NCBI GenBank assembly: GCA_038207425.1 | Contig: JBBQZU010000018.1 | Span: forward strand, 13,124-77,123 | Length of the DNA stretch: 64,000 nucleotides | Source: JBBQZU01 sp038207425 | GTDB taxonomy: Bacteria; Bacteroidota; Bacteroidia; Flavobacteriales_D; Cryomorphaceae | Direction of reading: 5' to 3' | Shown here: positions 35,984 through 44,003 of the stretch, piece after piece | How the letters are laid out: each line of letters begins with the position of its first letter | How positions within the stretch are numbered: the first letter of the stretch is position 1 | Program-made: the position numbers and the translations under genes | The notes under the pieces: model-generated | What the model was told of the DNA's origin: nothing | Seen by the model: the letters and a program-made list of their open reading frames with translations, nothing else | The model's database searches: none

Positions 35984-36526
35984 ATGAGTAGGGTAAAATT
36001 TTTTGACAAGTACTATAGCATCCTAAGTTTACCGCCTGACTCGACTGATGGCGAGATCAAGGCTGCATACCGCTCCCTTGCTAAAAAGTATCACCCTGAC
36101 CGCAGTGGCACCGAAGATACACGCACACTGTTTATAGAAGTAAATGAAGCCTATGAAATGTTGATGAAAAGGCAGGGTTTTATAGACGATGCCCTTCAGC
36201 GGATTCGCGATAAGGATACTGCCCATCGTTCTTATCCCGGCAAGGAGCAAGTTCGTGAGCGCGCTGCATCTTATGCTGATATGAAATTTGAAGCTTTCGC
36301 CAAAACACCCATCTACCGCACTGCCATGGCAATGAATCGCTTGTTCGATTATTTGTTTCTCGGAGTAGGTGCAATGATGATCGTAGCCCCTGTATTCGCT
36401 TATTTTGATGATATTCCCAAAGCCGCAGCCAGGGATGAAGAGCCGATCTTTCATGCGCTTCCGGTTGTGTTTGGAATCTGTTTTCTCTACGGCCTGTGGT
36501 ATTTCATTTTCAAAACCAGAGAATGA
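35984..36526 (+). CDS. Membrane-anchored J-domain (DnaJ-like) protein
   Basis: A 180-residue protein. Residues about 5-65 form a J domain (DKYYSILSLPPDSTDGEIKAAYRSLAKKYHPDRSG) with the HPD motif that stimulates Hsp70 ATPase. A polar linker follows, then two C-terminal membrane segments (about 118-140 and 155-176). There is no Gly/Phe region or zinc finger, so it is a type C J-protein that would recruit DnaK to the membrane. Its client is unknown. The S46 peptidase gene starts 21 bases after its stop, so the two may share a transcript. It is divergent from the large T9SS substrate gene. Confidence 0.88.
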   Translation: MSRVKFFDKYYSILSLPPDSTDGEIKAAYRSLAKKYHPDRSGTEDTRTLFIEVNEAYEMLMKRQGFIDDALQRIRDKDTAHRSYPGKEQVRERAASYADMKFEAFAKTPIYRTAMAMNRLFDYLFLGVGAMMIVAPVFAYFDDIPKAAARDEEPIFHALPVVFGICFLYGLWYFIFKTRE

Positions 36527-36546
36527 GTTGAACTAAATTATAACCT

Positions 36547-38784
36547 ATGAAATCTCACCGTTTTCTCTCAGCCGCCTTGTTTGCATGGCTTTTCTTGATC
36601 AATATTTTAGTGTCGCTTGCCCACGAAGGCATGTGGATACCAAGCACGCTCAGTAAGCTTATAATTGACGATATGCGCAACGCTGGGCTAAAGCTTACCG
36701 CCGAAGAAATATACAGCATAAACCAAAGCAGCCTTAAAGATGCCATTGCACTCTTTGGTGGAGGTTGCACTGCTGAAGTTATTTCAAATCAAGGTCTTAT
36801 TCTTACCAATTACCACTGTGGATACAGCCAGATTCAGTCGCACTCATCTATAGAAAAAGATTACCTGCGCGATGGTTTTTGGGCGATGACCAAGGAGCAG
36901 GAACTGCCCAATTCAGGGCTTACAGCCACCTTCGTAGTGATGATTGAAGATGTAACAGATCAATTATTGGCTGCTGCCAATGGACTTGAAGGCCCGCAAC
37001 GGCAAAAAGCTATGAGCGAAGCGGCGGCCGCCATTATAACAAAAGCTACCAAGAGCAACCACTACGAAGCTTCAATAAAACCATTTTTTTATGGAAATGC
37101 CTTCTATCTCATTGTTACAGAAATTTTCAGAGATGTGCGGTTGGTAGGCGCCCCTGCCGGTGCCATCGGCAAGTTTGGTGGCGATACCGACAACTGGGAA
37201 TGGCCGCGTCATACGGGCGATTTTTCAATTTTTAGGATATATGCTGATGCCAATAACAAACCGGCTGCTTACAGCGAATCAAATGTACCGTACTCACCGC
37301 GCCACAGCTTGGCGGTAAATATGGATGGAGTGAACGAAGGTGATTATACCATGGTATTCGGTTTTCCTGGTCGTACAGATCAGTACCTCACAAGTTTTGC
37401 TGTTTCTCAATTGATCGATGATTCAAATCCGATGCGCATCGCGATGCGCAAAGCAAGCTTGGCTGTGATTGACGCGGCTATGGCTAAAAATGATACCACA
37501 AGGATTCAATACGCCGCGAAGCAGCCGCGCATCAGCAATGCATACAAAAAATGGATAGGCCAAAGCCAGGGACTTATTGCATACGATGCTATTGCAAAGA
37601 AGAAAGCCCATGAAGCCGAATTCATCAAGCTAGCGTCTACCAAGGATCCTTCGGGCTTTTCGGCAAATGTGTTAGGTTTGCTTGAAGAGCTGTATCTCGA
37701 TAATAATCAGTACGCTCTGGCGGCAGATTATTATGTGGAATTTTACACATACGGACCTGAGCTTTTTAAATTTTCAAACAATTTCGCGAAGTTGCTCAAC
37801 CATTACGATAGCCTCCATAAAGCGGGTGTTGCAAAAACCGAAATTGAAAGGTTGCGAAAGGTAGCAGATGGATTTTTCAAGAACTACAACAAGCGGGTTG
37901 ATGAAGGAATATTTGCCGCCCAGGCACCAATTTTTACAAGGGGTGGACCAGGAATTATTCAATCGCCAACACTGAGCCGCATTTCAAACAAAAATGCAGG
38001 TGAGGGAATTCTCACCGCACGCGAAATTTACCGCTCTACCACTTTTGCCAACAGGGCTAAGATAGATGCATTTTTTAATAAACCTTCGTCAAAAGCTGCG
38101 GCTGCATTGGTCAAGGACCCAATGTTTGTAATTGGGCAGGAGCTCGTGGGCAACTACAGCAAACGGGTGAAACCTGCGTATGATGCTTTCAAACAAGTTG
38201 AAGACCAGCTTATGGGCGCTTTCCTGCAATCAACTATGGAGCTCTTTCCTGACAAGACATACTGGCCTGATGCAAACAGCACACTTCGCATTACCTATGG
38301 TAAAATGGAAGGCTCCAAACCGAGGGATGGTATGGCTTACCTGCCTTACAGCACCCTCGAAGGAATAGCACAAAAATACAAACCAGGCGACTTTGACTTC
38401 GACGCTCCCCCGCGATTACTGGCGCTACACAGCGAGCGAAATTATGGTCCTTATGCAACAGATGGCGAAATGAGGGTATGCTTTCTCGGTTCACATCACA
38501 CCACGGGAGGCAACTCTGGCAGCCCTGCACTCAATGCTCATGGCGAATTGGTAGGGCTCAATTTTGACCGTACATGGGAGAGTACCATGAGCGATATTAT
38601 GTTCAATCCTGAGATTTGCCGCAATATTATGGTTGATATCAAGTACGTGCTATTTATTGTCGACATTTACGCAGGAGCAGGGCATCTGGTGAAAGAAATG
38701 AATTTGGTTTCACACAAGGATTCATCTGACGCGACCCTAAAAACTTCCAAAAACGAACAACATGGCTTGGATAGAAAAGAATAA
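36547..38784 (+). CDS. S46-family dipeptidyl peptidase, DPP11-like (Asp/Glu specific)
   Basis: A 745-residue exported serine peptidase. It has a signal peptide (to about VSLA), the mature N-terminus HEGMWIPSTL typical of S46, catalytic His in LTNYHCGYSQI, the Asp region FGGDTDNWEWPRHTGDF, and catalytic Ser in GGNSGSPALN. Eighteen residues after that Ser lies Arg (GLNFDRTWE). In the P. gingivalis enzymes this is position 673, Arg in DPP11 (acidic P1) and Gly in DPP7 (hydrophobic P1). Removal of X-Asp or X-Glu dipeptides from peptides in the periplasm is therefore predicted. The family is largely confined to Bacteroidota and Proteobacteria. The 3' end overlaps the pterin dehydratase gene by 23 bases. 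Confidence 0.92.
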   Translation: MKSHRFLSAALFAWLFLINILVSLAHEGMWIPSTLSKLIIDDMRNAGLKLTAEEIYSINQSSLKDAIALFGGGCTAEVISNQGLILTNYHCGYSQIQSHSSIEKDYLRDGFWAMTKEQELPNSGLTATFVVMIEDVTDQLLAAANGLEGPQRQKAMSEAAAAIITKATKSNHYEASIKPFFYGNAFYLIVTEIFRDVRLVGAPAGAIGKFGGDTDNWEWPRHTGDFSIFRIYADANNKPAAYSESNVPYSPRHSLAVNMDGVNEGDYTMVFGFPGRTDQYLTSFAVSQLIDDSNPMRIAMRKASLAVIDAAMAKNDTTRIQYAAKQPRISNAYKKWIGQSQGLIAYDAIAKKKAHEAEFIKLASTKDPSGFSANVLGLLEELYLDNNQYALAADYYVEFYTYGPELFKFSNNFAKLLNHYDSLHKAGVAKTEIERLRKVADGFFKNYNKRVDEGIFAAQAPIFTRGGPGIIQSPTLSRISNKNAGEGILTAREIYRSTTFANRAKIDAFFNKPSSKAAAALVKDPMFVIGQELVGNYSKRVKPAYDAFKQVEDQLMGAFLQSTMELFPDKTYWPDANSTLRITYGKMEGSKPRDGMAYLPYSTLEGIAQKYKPGDFDFDAPPRLLALHSERNYGPYATDGEMRVCFLGSHHTTGGNSGSPALNAHGELVGLNFDRTWESTMSDIMFNPEICRNIMVDIKYVLFIVDIYAGAGHLVKEMNLVSHKDSSDATLKTSKNEQHGLDRKE

Positions 38785-38998
38785 TAAGCTGACTCAAACC
38801 TTCGAATTCCGAAATTTTTCGGAGGCATGGGCATTTATGAGCAGGGTAGCCCTTGCAGCCGAAAAAATGAATCATCACCCTGAGTGGAACAATGTGTACG
38901 ACAAGGTAGAAATTACGCTTAGCACGCATGATGCAGGCAATACCGTTACCGAGAAAGACCGGAAGTTGGCTGATGCGATTGATAAAATAAGAGGATAA
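38762..38998 (+). CDS. Pterin-4a-carbinolamine dehydratase
   Basis: A 78-residue protein matching the active-site pattern of the family: EKMNHHPEW (E34, H38, H39, P40), then VEITLSTHD with the later His/Asp. It dehydrates 4a-hydroxytetrahydrobiopterin to recycle the cofactor of phenylalanine hydroxylase. Phenylalanine hydroxylase itself is not in the window. The gene begins inside the S46 peptidase gene, 23 bases before that gene's stop and in another frame, so translation is probably coupled. At 78 residues it is shorter than typical (about 95-110), missing the first N-terminal strand. Confidence 0.92.
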   Translation: MAWIEKNNKLTQTFEFRNFSEAWAFMSRVALAAEKMNHHPEWNNVYDKVEITLSTHDAGNTVTEKDRKLADAIDKIRG

Positions 38999-39021
38999 AA
39001 TTATCATCTTGTATAAATAAA

Positions 39022-39046
39022 AAGCCCTTCCAATTTGGAAGGGCTT
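39022..39046. terminator. Bidirectional terminator between convergent genes
   Basis: A perfect palindrome of 11-bp arms (39022-39032, 39036-39046) lies between the pterin dehydratase stop at 38998 and the leftward gene ending at 39071. A-rich and T-rich flanks are on both sides. Confidence 0.8.
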
Positions 39047-39070
39047 CTTGATTTAAAATTCTCTTGGTTT

Positions 39071-41392
39071 TTATCGGGCAATCATCATCTTTTTGGTAGA
39101 AATGAAATCTCCATCCACAAAAAGAGAGTAAAGATACGTTCCCGAAGAAAGTCCAACAGTATTGAATTCTACCTGTCCATGGCCAAGGTTGCCATCGAGT
39201 TTAAATTCTTGTACAGGCTTACCTTCCATATTACTCACCCGAATTACCGCTTGTTTGGTATTTGCGGGCAGGTAGAATTTAATGATGGTGCTTTCGCCAA
39301 ATGGATTGGGAATATTTTGGCCCAATTCAGCTCGGTCGGTGCTGCCGCTTAGCGCTTTGCCTTCTCCTGAATGGGTGAGGCAGCATGATTGCAAGTCACT
39401 ATCAAATGAATTAAGTCGGTCCATGATAGCTGCTATCTGTCCTTTTAACGCATCATTCTCTGATTGCAAAGCATCAAACTCCACACGGCTTACCATCGCT
39501 TCAGGTTTTAGCTCTTCAATCTGCGCTTGTTGTTCTTGTATGGCTTTGGCTAATACCGGAATCAAATCAGAATAGTATACTCCGTAAACTGAAGCCTCCT
39601 GATAGGTCACTTCACCAGTCTCTCTGTTTTCAACCGGTTCTTTTGTTACTACTACTTCAGGCACAATTTCGAGCAGGTCCTGAGCAATGAAACCAATTTT
39701 TTTGCCATCCTGGGGCCTGTCATTCCATTCGAAATTCACGGGTTTCATTTTGAGTACTTCTGCGAGGCCATAACCGAGTTTTTCTACGTTCTTTTTCTCT
39801 CTTGCATCCGACGTATTGATGGTACCATTTGTCGCATAAACAGTGTTCCACCTTCCACTCGATGTACCGAGACTTTTGCTTCCGCTTACTACAGGCCGGA
39901 AGTATGTTGTCCAGAAAATGTATTGCTCGGTAGTTCCCCTTCCCAAAGTGAGGTCACCGTTAATCGGAATTCCTGCACCTGATGTTTCTCCTAAAGCCCA
40001 AAGATTCATTTGAATCTTGTTGTTGGCACCTTCGAGGTTAATGCCTATAGAGTCAGAAGCAGCAGGTAATTTGGTGATACTGATTCTTGCATTATCAGCA
40101 TTACTGCCATCTCCTATGAATATCCTATCAGTGATTTCTACGGAGCCATTGAAGTAGCCAGCCCGATTTATGTTATCATCAGTTTTGTAGGCCAAGGCTC
40201 CAAAGATGCTGCCTGAGCTGTTTGTGCCAATTACTGCTGCGCTATTACTAAAGTCGAGAACTGATGAACCAAATACAGCCGCAGAGTAAGAGTTGCCCCA
40301 ATCTACAAACCCCCGCACTGCTGCGTCAGATTGTGCTGTACTCCAGCTAGAACCAGCCAGGGCATTATCACTAGATCCATTCCTAGTTGCCCTAATGACG
40401 CTGTTGCCGGGAACATTGAAATTTGACATGGCACTAGCGTTTAATCTTGAAGTTGCGGTAGGTACAACTCCCACCCCTACACTTGAGCCATTGCTTCGGA
40501 GTGCTGTTAGGCTTGTAATCCAATTAACGCCGTTATAGTAGGGTACAGCGGTGTTTGTGCCCCCAGATAACAGACCTGTAGGACCTGTAGGACCTGTAGG
40601 ACCTGTAGTGCCTGTAGGGCCTTGGGGTCCAGTTGCGCCGGTTGCACCCGTTAAACCTGGAAACCCTTGAGGGCCATTAGCACCAGTGGGTCCCTGAGGC
40701 CCTGTGGCACCTGTAGCACCTGTAGCACCTGTAGCACCCGTCATACCTGTAGCACCCGTCATACCTGTAGCACCTGTAGCACCCGGCATACCTGTAGCAC
40801 CCGTCATACCTGTAGCACCCGTGGCTCCTGCACCACCGGCAGGACCTGCGGGCCCGGCTGGACCTACAGGTCCCACTCCTGTGAGTGAAACCCAGCCGCT
40901 TCCGTTATTTCCCTGCAGATCAGTCCCGTTGTATCGGATGCTTCCGGGTGTGCTTCCGGTAGTGTTACCTACAGTGAGACTTCCAGAAGATTGGATATTG
41001 CCGTTGGCTAAATTTATTGAAAAGAGCGAACTGGCAGACGCACTAAGAAACTGAATTTGGGTATTGGTTGCAAATAGACCAATATTTGGCGAAACAGTTG
41101 AGCGGAAGGCGTAGCGGTTTGGGCTTACGAGAAAGTCGCTTCCGCTAGCAAACCGTAGGTTTGTTGTGAGGTCGCCATTGTTGGCATTGATGCCAAAAAT
41201 GGGATCTGCGGCACCATTCCTAAATTCATACCGTGAGCTGGTAGAATTAAAAAATAAGCCGAAGTTTGGATTAACAGTAAATTGAAATGCGTACTGATTT
41301 GGTCCGATGAGTGCTGTTTGAGCGGTTGATTCTTGTGGGCAAAAAAACATGAAGCCCAACGCGGCGATGGCCGATAGTAACGGTTTTTTCAT
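39071..41392 (-). CDS. Collagen-like surface protein with S74 intramolecular chaperone and T9SS type A domain
   Basis: A 773-residue exported protein. Signal peptide (to about ESTAQ), two related N-terminal beta segments with PNQYAFQFTVNPNFGLF and PNRYAFRSTVSPNIGLF (a tandem repeat at about 31-50 and 91-110), then 34 uninterrupted Gly-X-Y triplets at residues 174-275. A beta-rich shaft follows, then an S74 peptidase/chaperone domain (TSDAREKKNVEKLGYGLAEV, KKIGFIAQDLLEIVPEVV). A trimeric coiled coil comes next (EQQAQIEELK, ALQSENDALKGQIAAIMDRL), and a type A T9SS domain (NIPNPFGESTIIKFYLPA, SSGTYLYSLFVDG). It looks like a phage-tail-fibre-style trimer placed on the surface. S74 domains normally cut themselves off, which would also release the sorting domain. 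Confidence 0.9.
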   Translation of the reverse strand: MKKPLLSAIAALGFMFFCPQESTAQTALIGPNQYAFQFTVNPNFGLFFNSTSSRYEFRNGAADPIFGINANNGDLTTNLRFASGSDFLVSPNRYAFRSTVSPNIGLFATNTQIQFLSASASSLFSINLANGNIQSSGSLTVGNTTGSTPGSIRYNGTDLQGNNGSGWVSLTGVGPVGPAGPAGPAGGAGATGATGMTGATGMPGATGATGMTGATGMTGATGATGATGATGPQGPTGANGPQGFPGLTGATGATGPQGPTGTTGPTGPTGPTGLLSGGTNTAVPYYNGVNWITSLTALRSNGSSVGVGVVPTATSRLNASAMSNFNVPGNSVIRATRNGSSDNALAGSSWSTAQSDAAVRGFVDWGNSYSAAVFGSSVLDFSNSAAVIGTNSSGSIFGALAYKTDDNINRAGYFNGSVEITDRIFIGDGSNADNARISITKLPAASDSIGINLEGANNKIQMNLWALGETSGAGIPINGDLTLGRGTTEQYIFWTTYFRPVVSGSKSLGTSSGRWNTVYATNGTINTSDAREKKNVEKLGYGLAEVLKMKPVNFEWNDRPQDGKKIGFIAQDLLEIVPEVVVTKEPVENRETGEVTYQEASVYGVYYSDLIPVLAKAIQEQQAQIEELKPEAMVSRVEFDALQSENDALKGQIAAIMDRLNSFDSDLQSCCLTHSGEGKALSGSTDRAELGQNIPNPFGESTIIKFYLPANTKQAVIRVSNMEGKPVQEFKLDGNLGHGQVEFNTVGLSSGTYLYSLFVDGDFISTKKMMIAR
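40571..40876 (-). repeat. Collagen-coding tandem repeat (34 Gly-X-Y triplets)
   Basis: Nine-base-based repeats encoding GAT, GMT, GPT and GPA triplets. The inner part uses near-identical GCTACAGGT/ACGGGTGCT units, so length changes by slippage are expected between strains. Confidence 0.9.
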
Positions 41393-41471
41393 AACGATAG
41401 TTATTGGTTAGCAATTCTGGAAAATTCCAGGGGGGCAATGTAGCAATTAAAGTTGAGTTTTGTGAAAAGGT

Positions 41472-41504
41472 GAAAAAAAAATCCCGACCATCAGGCCGGG
41501 ATTT
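41472..41504 (-). terminator. Intrinsic terminator after the DUF1573 gene
   Basis: The stem AAATCCCG (41479-41486) with CGGGATTT (41497-41504) is followed on the minus strand by a long T run. Confidence 0.8.
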
Positions 41505-41526
41505 ATCTATTTAAAACAATTTCTAT

Positions 41527-42108
41527 TTAACCCGCTACCTCAAGCACTTTGGCTGAGATAGTCAACATTGTATTTGCAGGGTCAGTATTTGCTGTAATTG
41601 TTACATTTTTGGTTTGCATGTCTTTCTGCTTGCCAGGGCGGTATACCACTTTAATTTCGCCGGTAGCTCCAGGAGCAATTGGTTCCTTGGGATATTCGGG
41701 AACAGTGCATCCACATGAACCTTTGGCATTCTCAATAATGAGTGGCTCTTTTCCTGTATTGGTAAATTTGAAAATTTTCAGGTTCTCAGTATCTTGGTTG
41801 ATGGTGCCAAAATCATGTGCCATTTGCTCAAACTTCAAAGAAGTGAGTGGTCCTGAAGGCTTAGGTTGCTCCAGTTGTGCGGCTCTTTCCCTGCTCGTAT
41901 TGGCATTCTGAGTAGGATCAGAAGCAGCAATAGCATCGTATGCATTTTGCTGGGCTTCAGTTGCTGATGCTGCTTTTCTTTCGAAAGTTGCTTTTGCTCC
42001 AGTTGGGTTTGCTTCGCCATTTGAACCACCCGCTGAAAGCAGGTATACGTTTACAATAAGCGCTACTGCAACAACTGCAAGCAGTCCGATGATCACTTTA
42101 TTCTTCAT
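41527..42108 (-). CDS. DUF1573 envelope protein
   Basis: A 193-residue protein with an N-terminal membrane anchor or signal (VIIGLLAVVAVALIVNVYLLSAG), a low-complexity Ala/Gln linker (about 40-85), and a DUF1573 immunoglobulin-like domain (FEQMAHDFGTINQDTENLKIFKFTNTGKEPL, AKGSCGCTVPEYPKEPIAPGATG, VTITANTDP). The GSCGCTVP motif is the family signature. DUF1573 domains are widespread in the Bacteroidota envelope and their function is unsettled. It is a single gene with a -7 box just upstream and a terminator just downstream. Confidence 0.88.
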   Translation of the reverse strand: MKNKVIIGLLAVVAVALIVNVYLLSAGGSNGEANPTGAKATFERKAASATEAQQNAYDAIAASDPTQNANTSRERAAQLEQPKPSGPLTSLKFEQMAHDFGTINQDTENLKIFKFTNTGKEPLIIENAKGSCGCTVPEYPKEPIAPGATGEIKVVYRPGKQKDMQTKNVTITANTDPANTMLTISAKVLEVAG

Positions 42109-42134
42109 TTGATGTTATTTTTTGTTTGTTGTGT

Positions 42135-42142
42135 CAAAATTA
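42135..42142 (-). promoter_or_regulatory. -7 promoter box (TAATTTTG) of the DUF1573 gene
   Basis: An exact TAnnTTTG on the minus strand, 26 bases upstream of the ATG at 42108. No good -33 TTTG is seen at the standard spacing. Confidence 0.45.
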
Positions 42143-42180
42143 TAAAAATCGCTTTCGGTCAGGTCAGGTTTAACATTTCG

Positions 42181-43788
42181 TTAAAAGCCTTTGTTCGCGA
42201 GGTTAAAGGTTGAGTACTGGTTTTGCTTTAGCAATTCAACTGATTTCTGGTAGGTAGGCCAGTAAGGATTGTACACCTGGTAGTACGCCGAAGTATCCCA
42301 CAGGTTGCGTGCAATAAGTGCTTTTACACGACCGTCAATAAGCTCCTTAGACTTGGCGTATTGCTCATCGTCCCAAGTTATTGCTTCTGATATAACGTGC
42401 TTCTTAAAAGCTTCCAGCCATGCTTCTTTCTCAAAACCAGCTATGAATAACTCCACGGTAGGATATGATTTGAGAATACGTTTTCGGTTATCATTGGCAT
42501 ATTCCAGGGTAAAGCTATTCATGATTCCTTTGCGCACAAGGTCAGAGTTGAGTTTGCTTGATTGGGTGGTATCAACTGCCACAAATACATCGGGTAGTAT
42601 ACCTCCTCCACCAAATACCAGCCTTTGATTGTTGGTATAGTATTTTAATGAATCGGGAAAACCAATGCTGTCGTTGCTCCACATTTCGCCATTCTCATAG
42701 CGCTCCCACCGCTCCATGTTGTAAGCTTCAGTGCCATTGTCATAAGGTTTCTGTATGCAGCGACCACTTGGTGTATAATACTTTTGAGTGGTAAGGCGCA
42801 CTACCGAACCATCGGGCAATTGAATTGGTCTTTGAACCAATCCTTTGCCAAATGAGCGCCGGCCCACTACCAACCCGCGGTCCCAATCCTGAATGGCTCC
42901 CGACACAATTTCAGAAGCACTCGCGGAGCCTTCATCTATCATCACAATAAGACGACCGGTGAGAAAATCACCACTTGGTGTACTCTTGTAATAACGACGC
43001 GGATAGTTCCGGCCTTCTGTATATACTATATTGAGATTTTCTTTCAAAAATTGGTCTGCAAGTTCTTTTGAGGTATCAAGCAAGCCACCACCATTTCCCT
43101 GAAGGTCCAATATTAGGTCCTCCATGCCTTGTTTTTTTAGTTTTGCCATGGCAGCATGAAATTCTTCCATAGTGGTTTTAGCAAAGCGGTTCAGCTTTAT
43201 GTAGCCTATTTTAGTATCGATCATATAGGCTGCATCAAGACTAAAAATGGGTATTTTATCACGGATAATTTCAAACTCAAGAACCTTTTTCTCACCCGAC
43301 CTGTGTATTCCTACATTCACCTTCGTATCCTTCGGGCCACGTAGTTTGTTCGCTACGTCCTCATTCGTAATTCCTACCCCTGCTACAACGATTCCTTCAA
43401 TACTCACTATTTTATCGCCTGCCTGAATACCAAGCTTATCGCTCGGCCCTCCTGATATGGGTGAAATTACTGTAATGGTATCTTTTAGAATATTGAATTG
43501 AATTCCAATTCCTTCGAAGTTGCCTTCAAGGGTTTCATTGGCTTTCTGAACATCCTTGGAAGAAATGTAGGTGCTGTGGGGATCCAAGTCGGCAAGCATA
43601 CGCTCGATAGCATCTTCTACCATTAGTTCGGTATCTACGCTGTCCACATAGTTTTGCTCTATTTGAAAAATTAGTGCAGTGAGTTTCTCAGCTGCTCTGC
43701 GATAAGTGGCTTCTTTTGCTGTTTGGCCGGCAGCCAAAGTAGCAATTGTAATGAAAGCAAAGGATACGACAAGGTTTCTGAATTTCAT
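42181..43788 (-). CDS. S41-family C-terminal processing peptidase
   Basis: The start at ATG 43788 (MKFRNLVVSFAFITIATLAAG) gives a signal peptide. The longer frame from 43884 adds a polar leader and is less likely. About 535 residues. The N-terminal helical region has the usual YVDSVDTELMVEDAIERMLADLDPHSTYIS. A PDZ domain follows (NFEGIGIQFNILKDTITVISPI, KLGIQAGDKIVSIEG), then the protease domain with DLQGNGGGLLDTS, nucleophile Ser in DEGSASASEIVSGA, and general-base Lys in GRRSFGKGLVQ. CtpA/Prc-type enzymes trim or degrade envelope proteins from their C-terminus. The C-terminal extension of about 170 residues is common in Bacteroidota homologues. Confidence 0.93.
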   Translation of the reverse strand: MKFRNLVVSFAFITIATLAAGQTAKEATYRRAAEKLTALIFQIEQNYVDSVDTELMVEDAIERMLADLDPHSTYISSKDVQKANETLEGNFEGIGIQFNILKDTITVISPISGGPSDKLGIQAGDKIVSIEGIVVAGVGITNEDVANKLRGPKDTKVNVGIHRSGEKKVLEFEIIRDKIPIFSLDAAYMIDTKIGYIKLNRFAKTTMEEFHAAMAKLKKQGMEDLILDLQGNGGGLLDTSKELADQFLKENLNIVYTEGRNYPRRYYKSTPSGDFLTGRLIVMIDEGSASASEIVSGAIQDWDRGLVVGRRSFGKGLVQRPIQLPDGSVVRLTTQKYYTPSGRCIQKPYDNGTEAYNMERWERYENGEMWSNDSIGFPDSLKYYTNNQRLVFGGGGILPDVFVAVDTTQSSKLNSDLVRKGIMNSFTLEYANDNRKRILKSYPTVELFIAGFEKEAWLEAFKKHVISEAITWDDEQYAKSKELIDGRVKALIARNLWDTSAYYQVYNPYWPTYQKSVELLKQNQYSTFNLANKGF

Positions 43789-44003
43789 ATTTATATAATG
43801 AGTGTTTAAAGTTATGAAATCTTTAGGTATACTATAACGGTGAATTCCGTTAATCTTGGTTAAGAAGCTTTTTCCATACGGCATAGAATGCAGCTAAGTT
43901 GCTTGTTTTGAAACTATTTTTTTGAGACTTTCGTAGTGGTACCAATATCTATACGTTACAGCCCTTTCGGGAAAACGAAATGTAAAACAGAAAAGGTAGC
44001 CTC

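Noticed and set aside
40571..40876. CRISPR-like array of short regular repeats
   Set aside because: The repeats are nine-base units that translate without break into Gly-X-Y triplets inside a 773-residue gene. There are no spacers.
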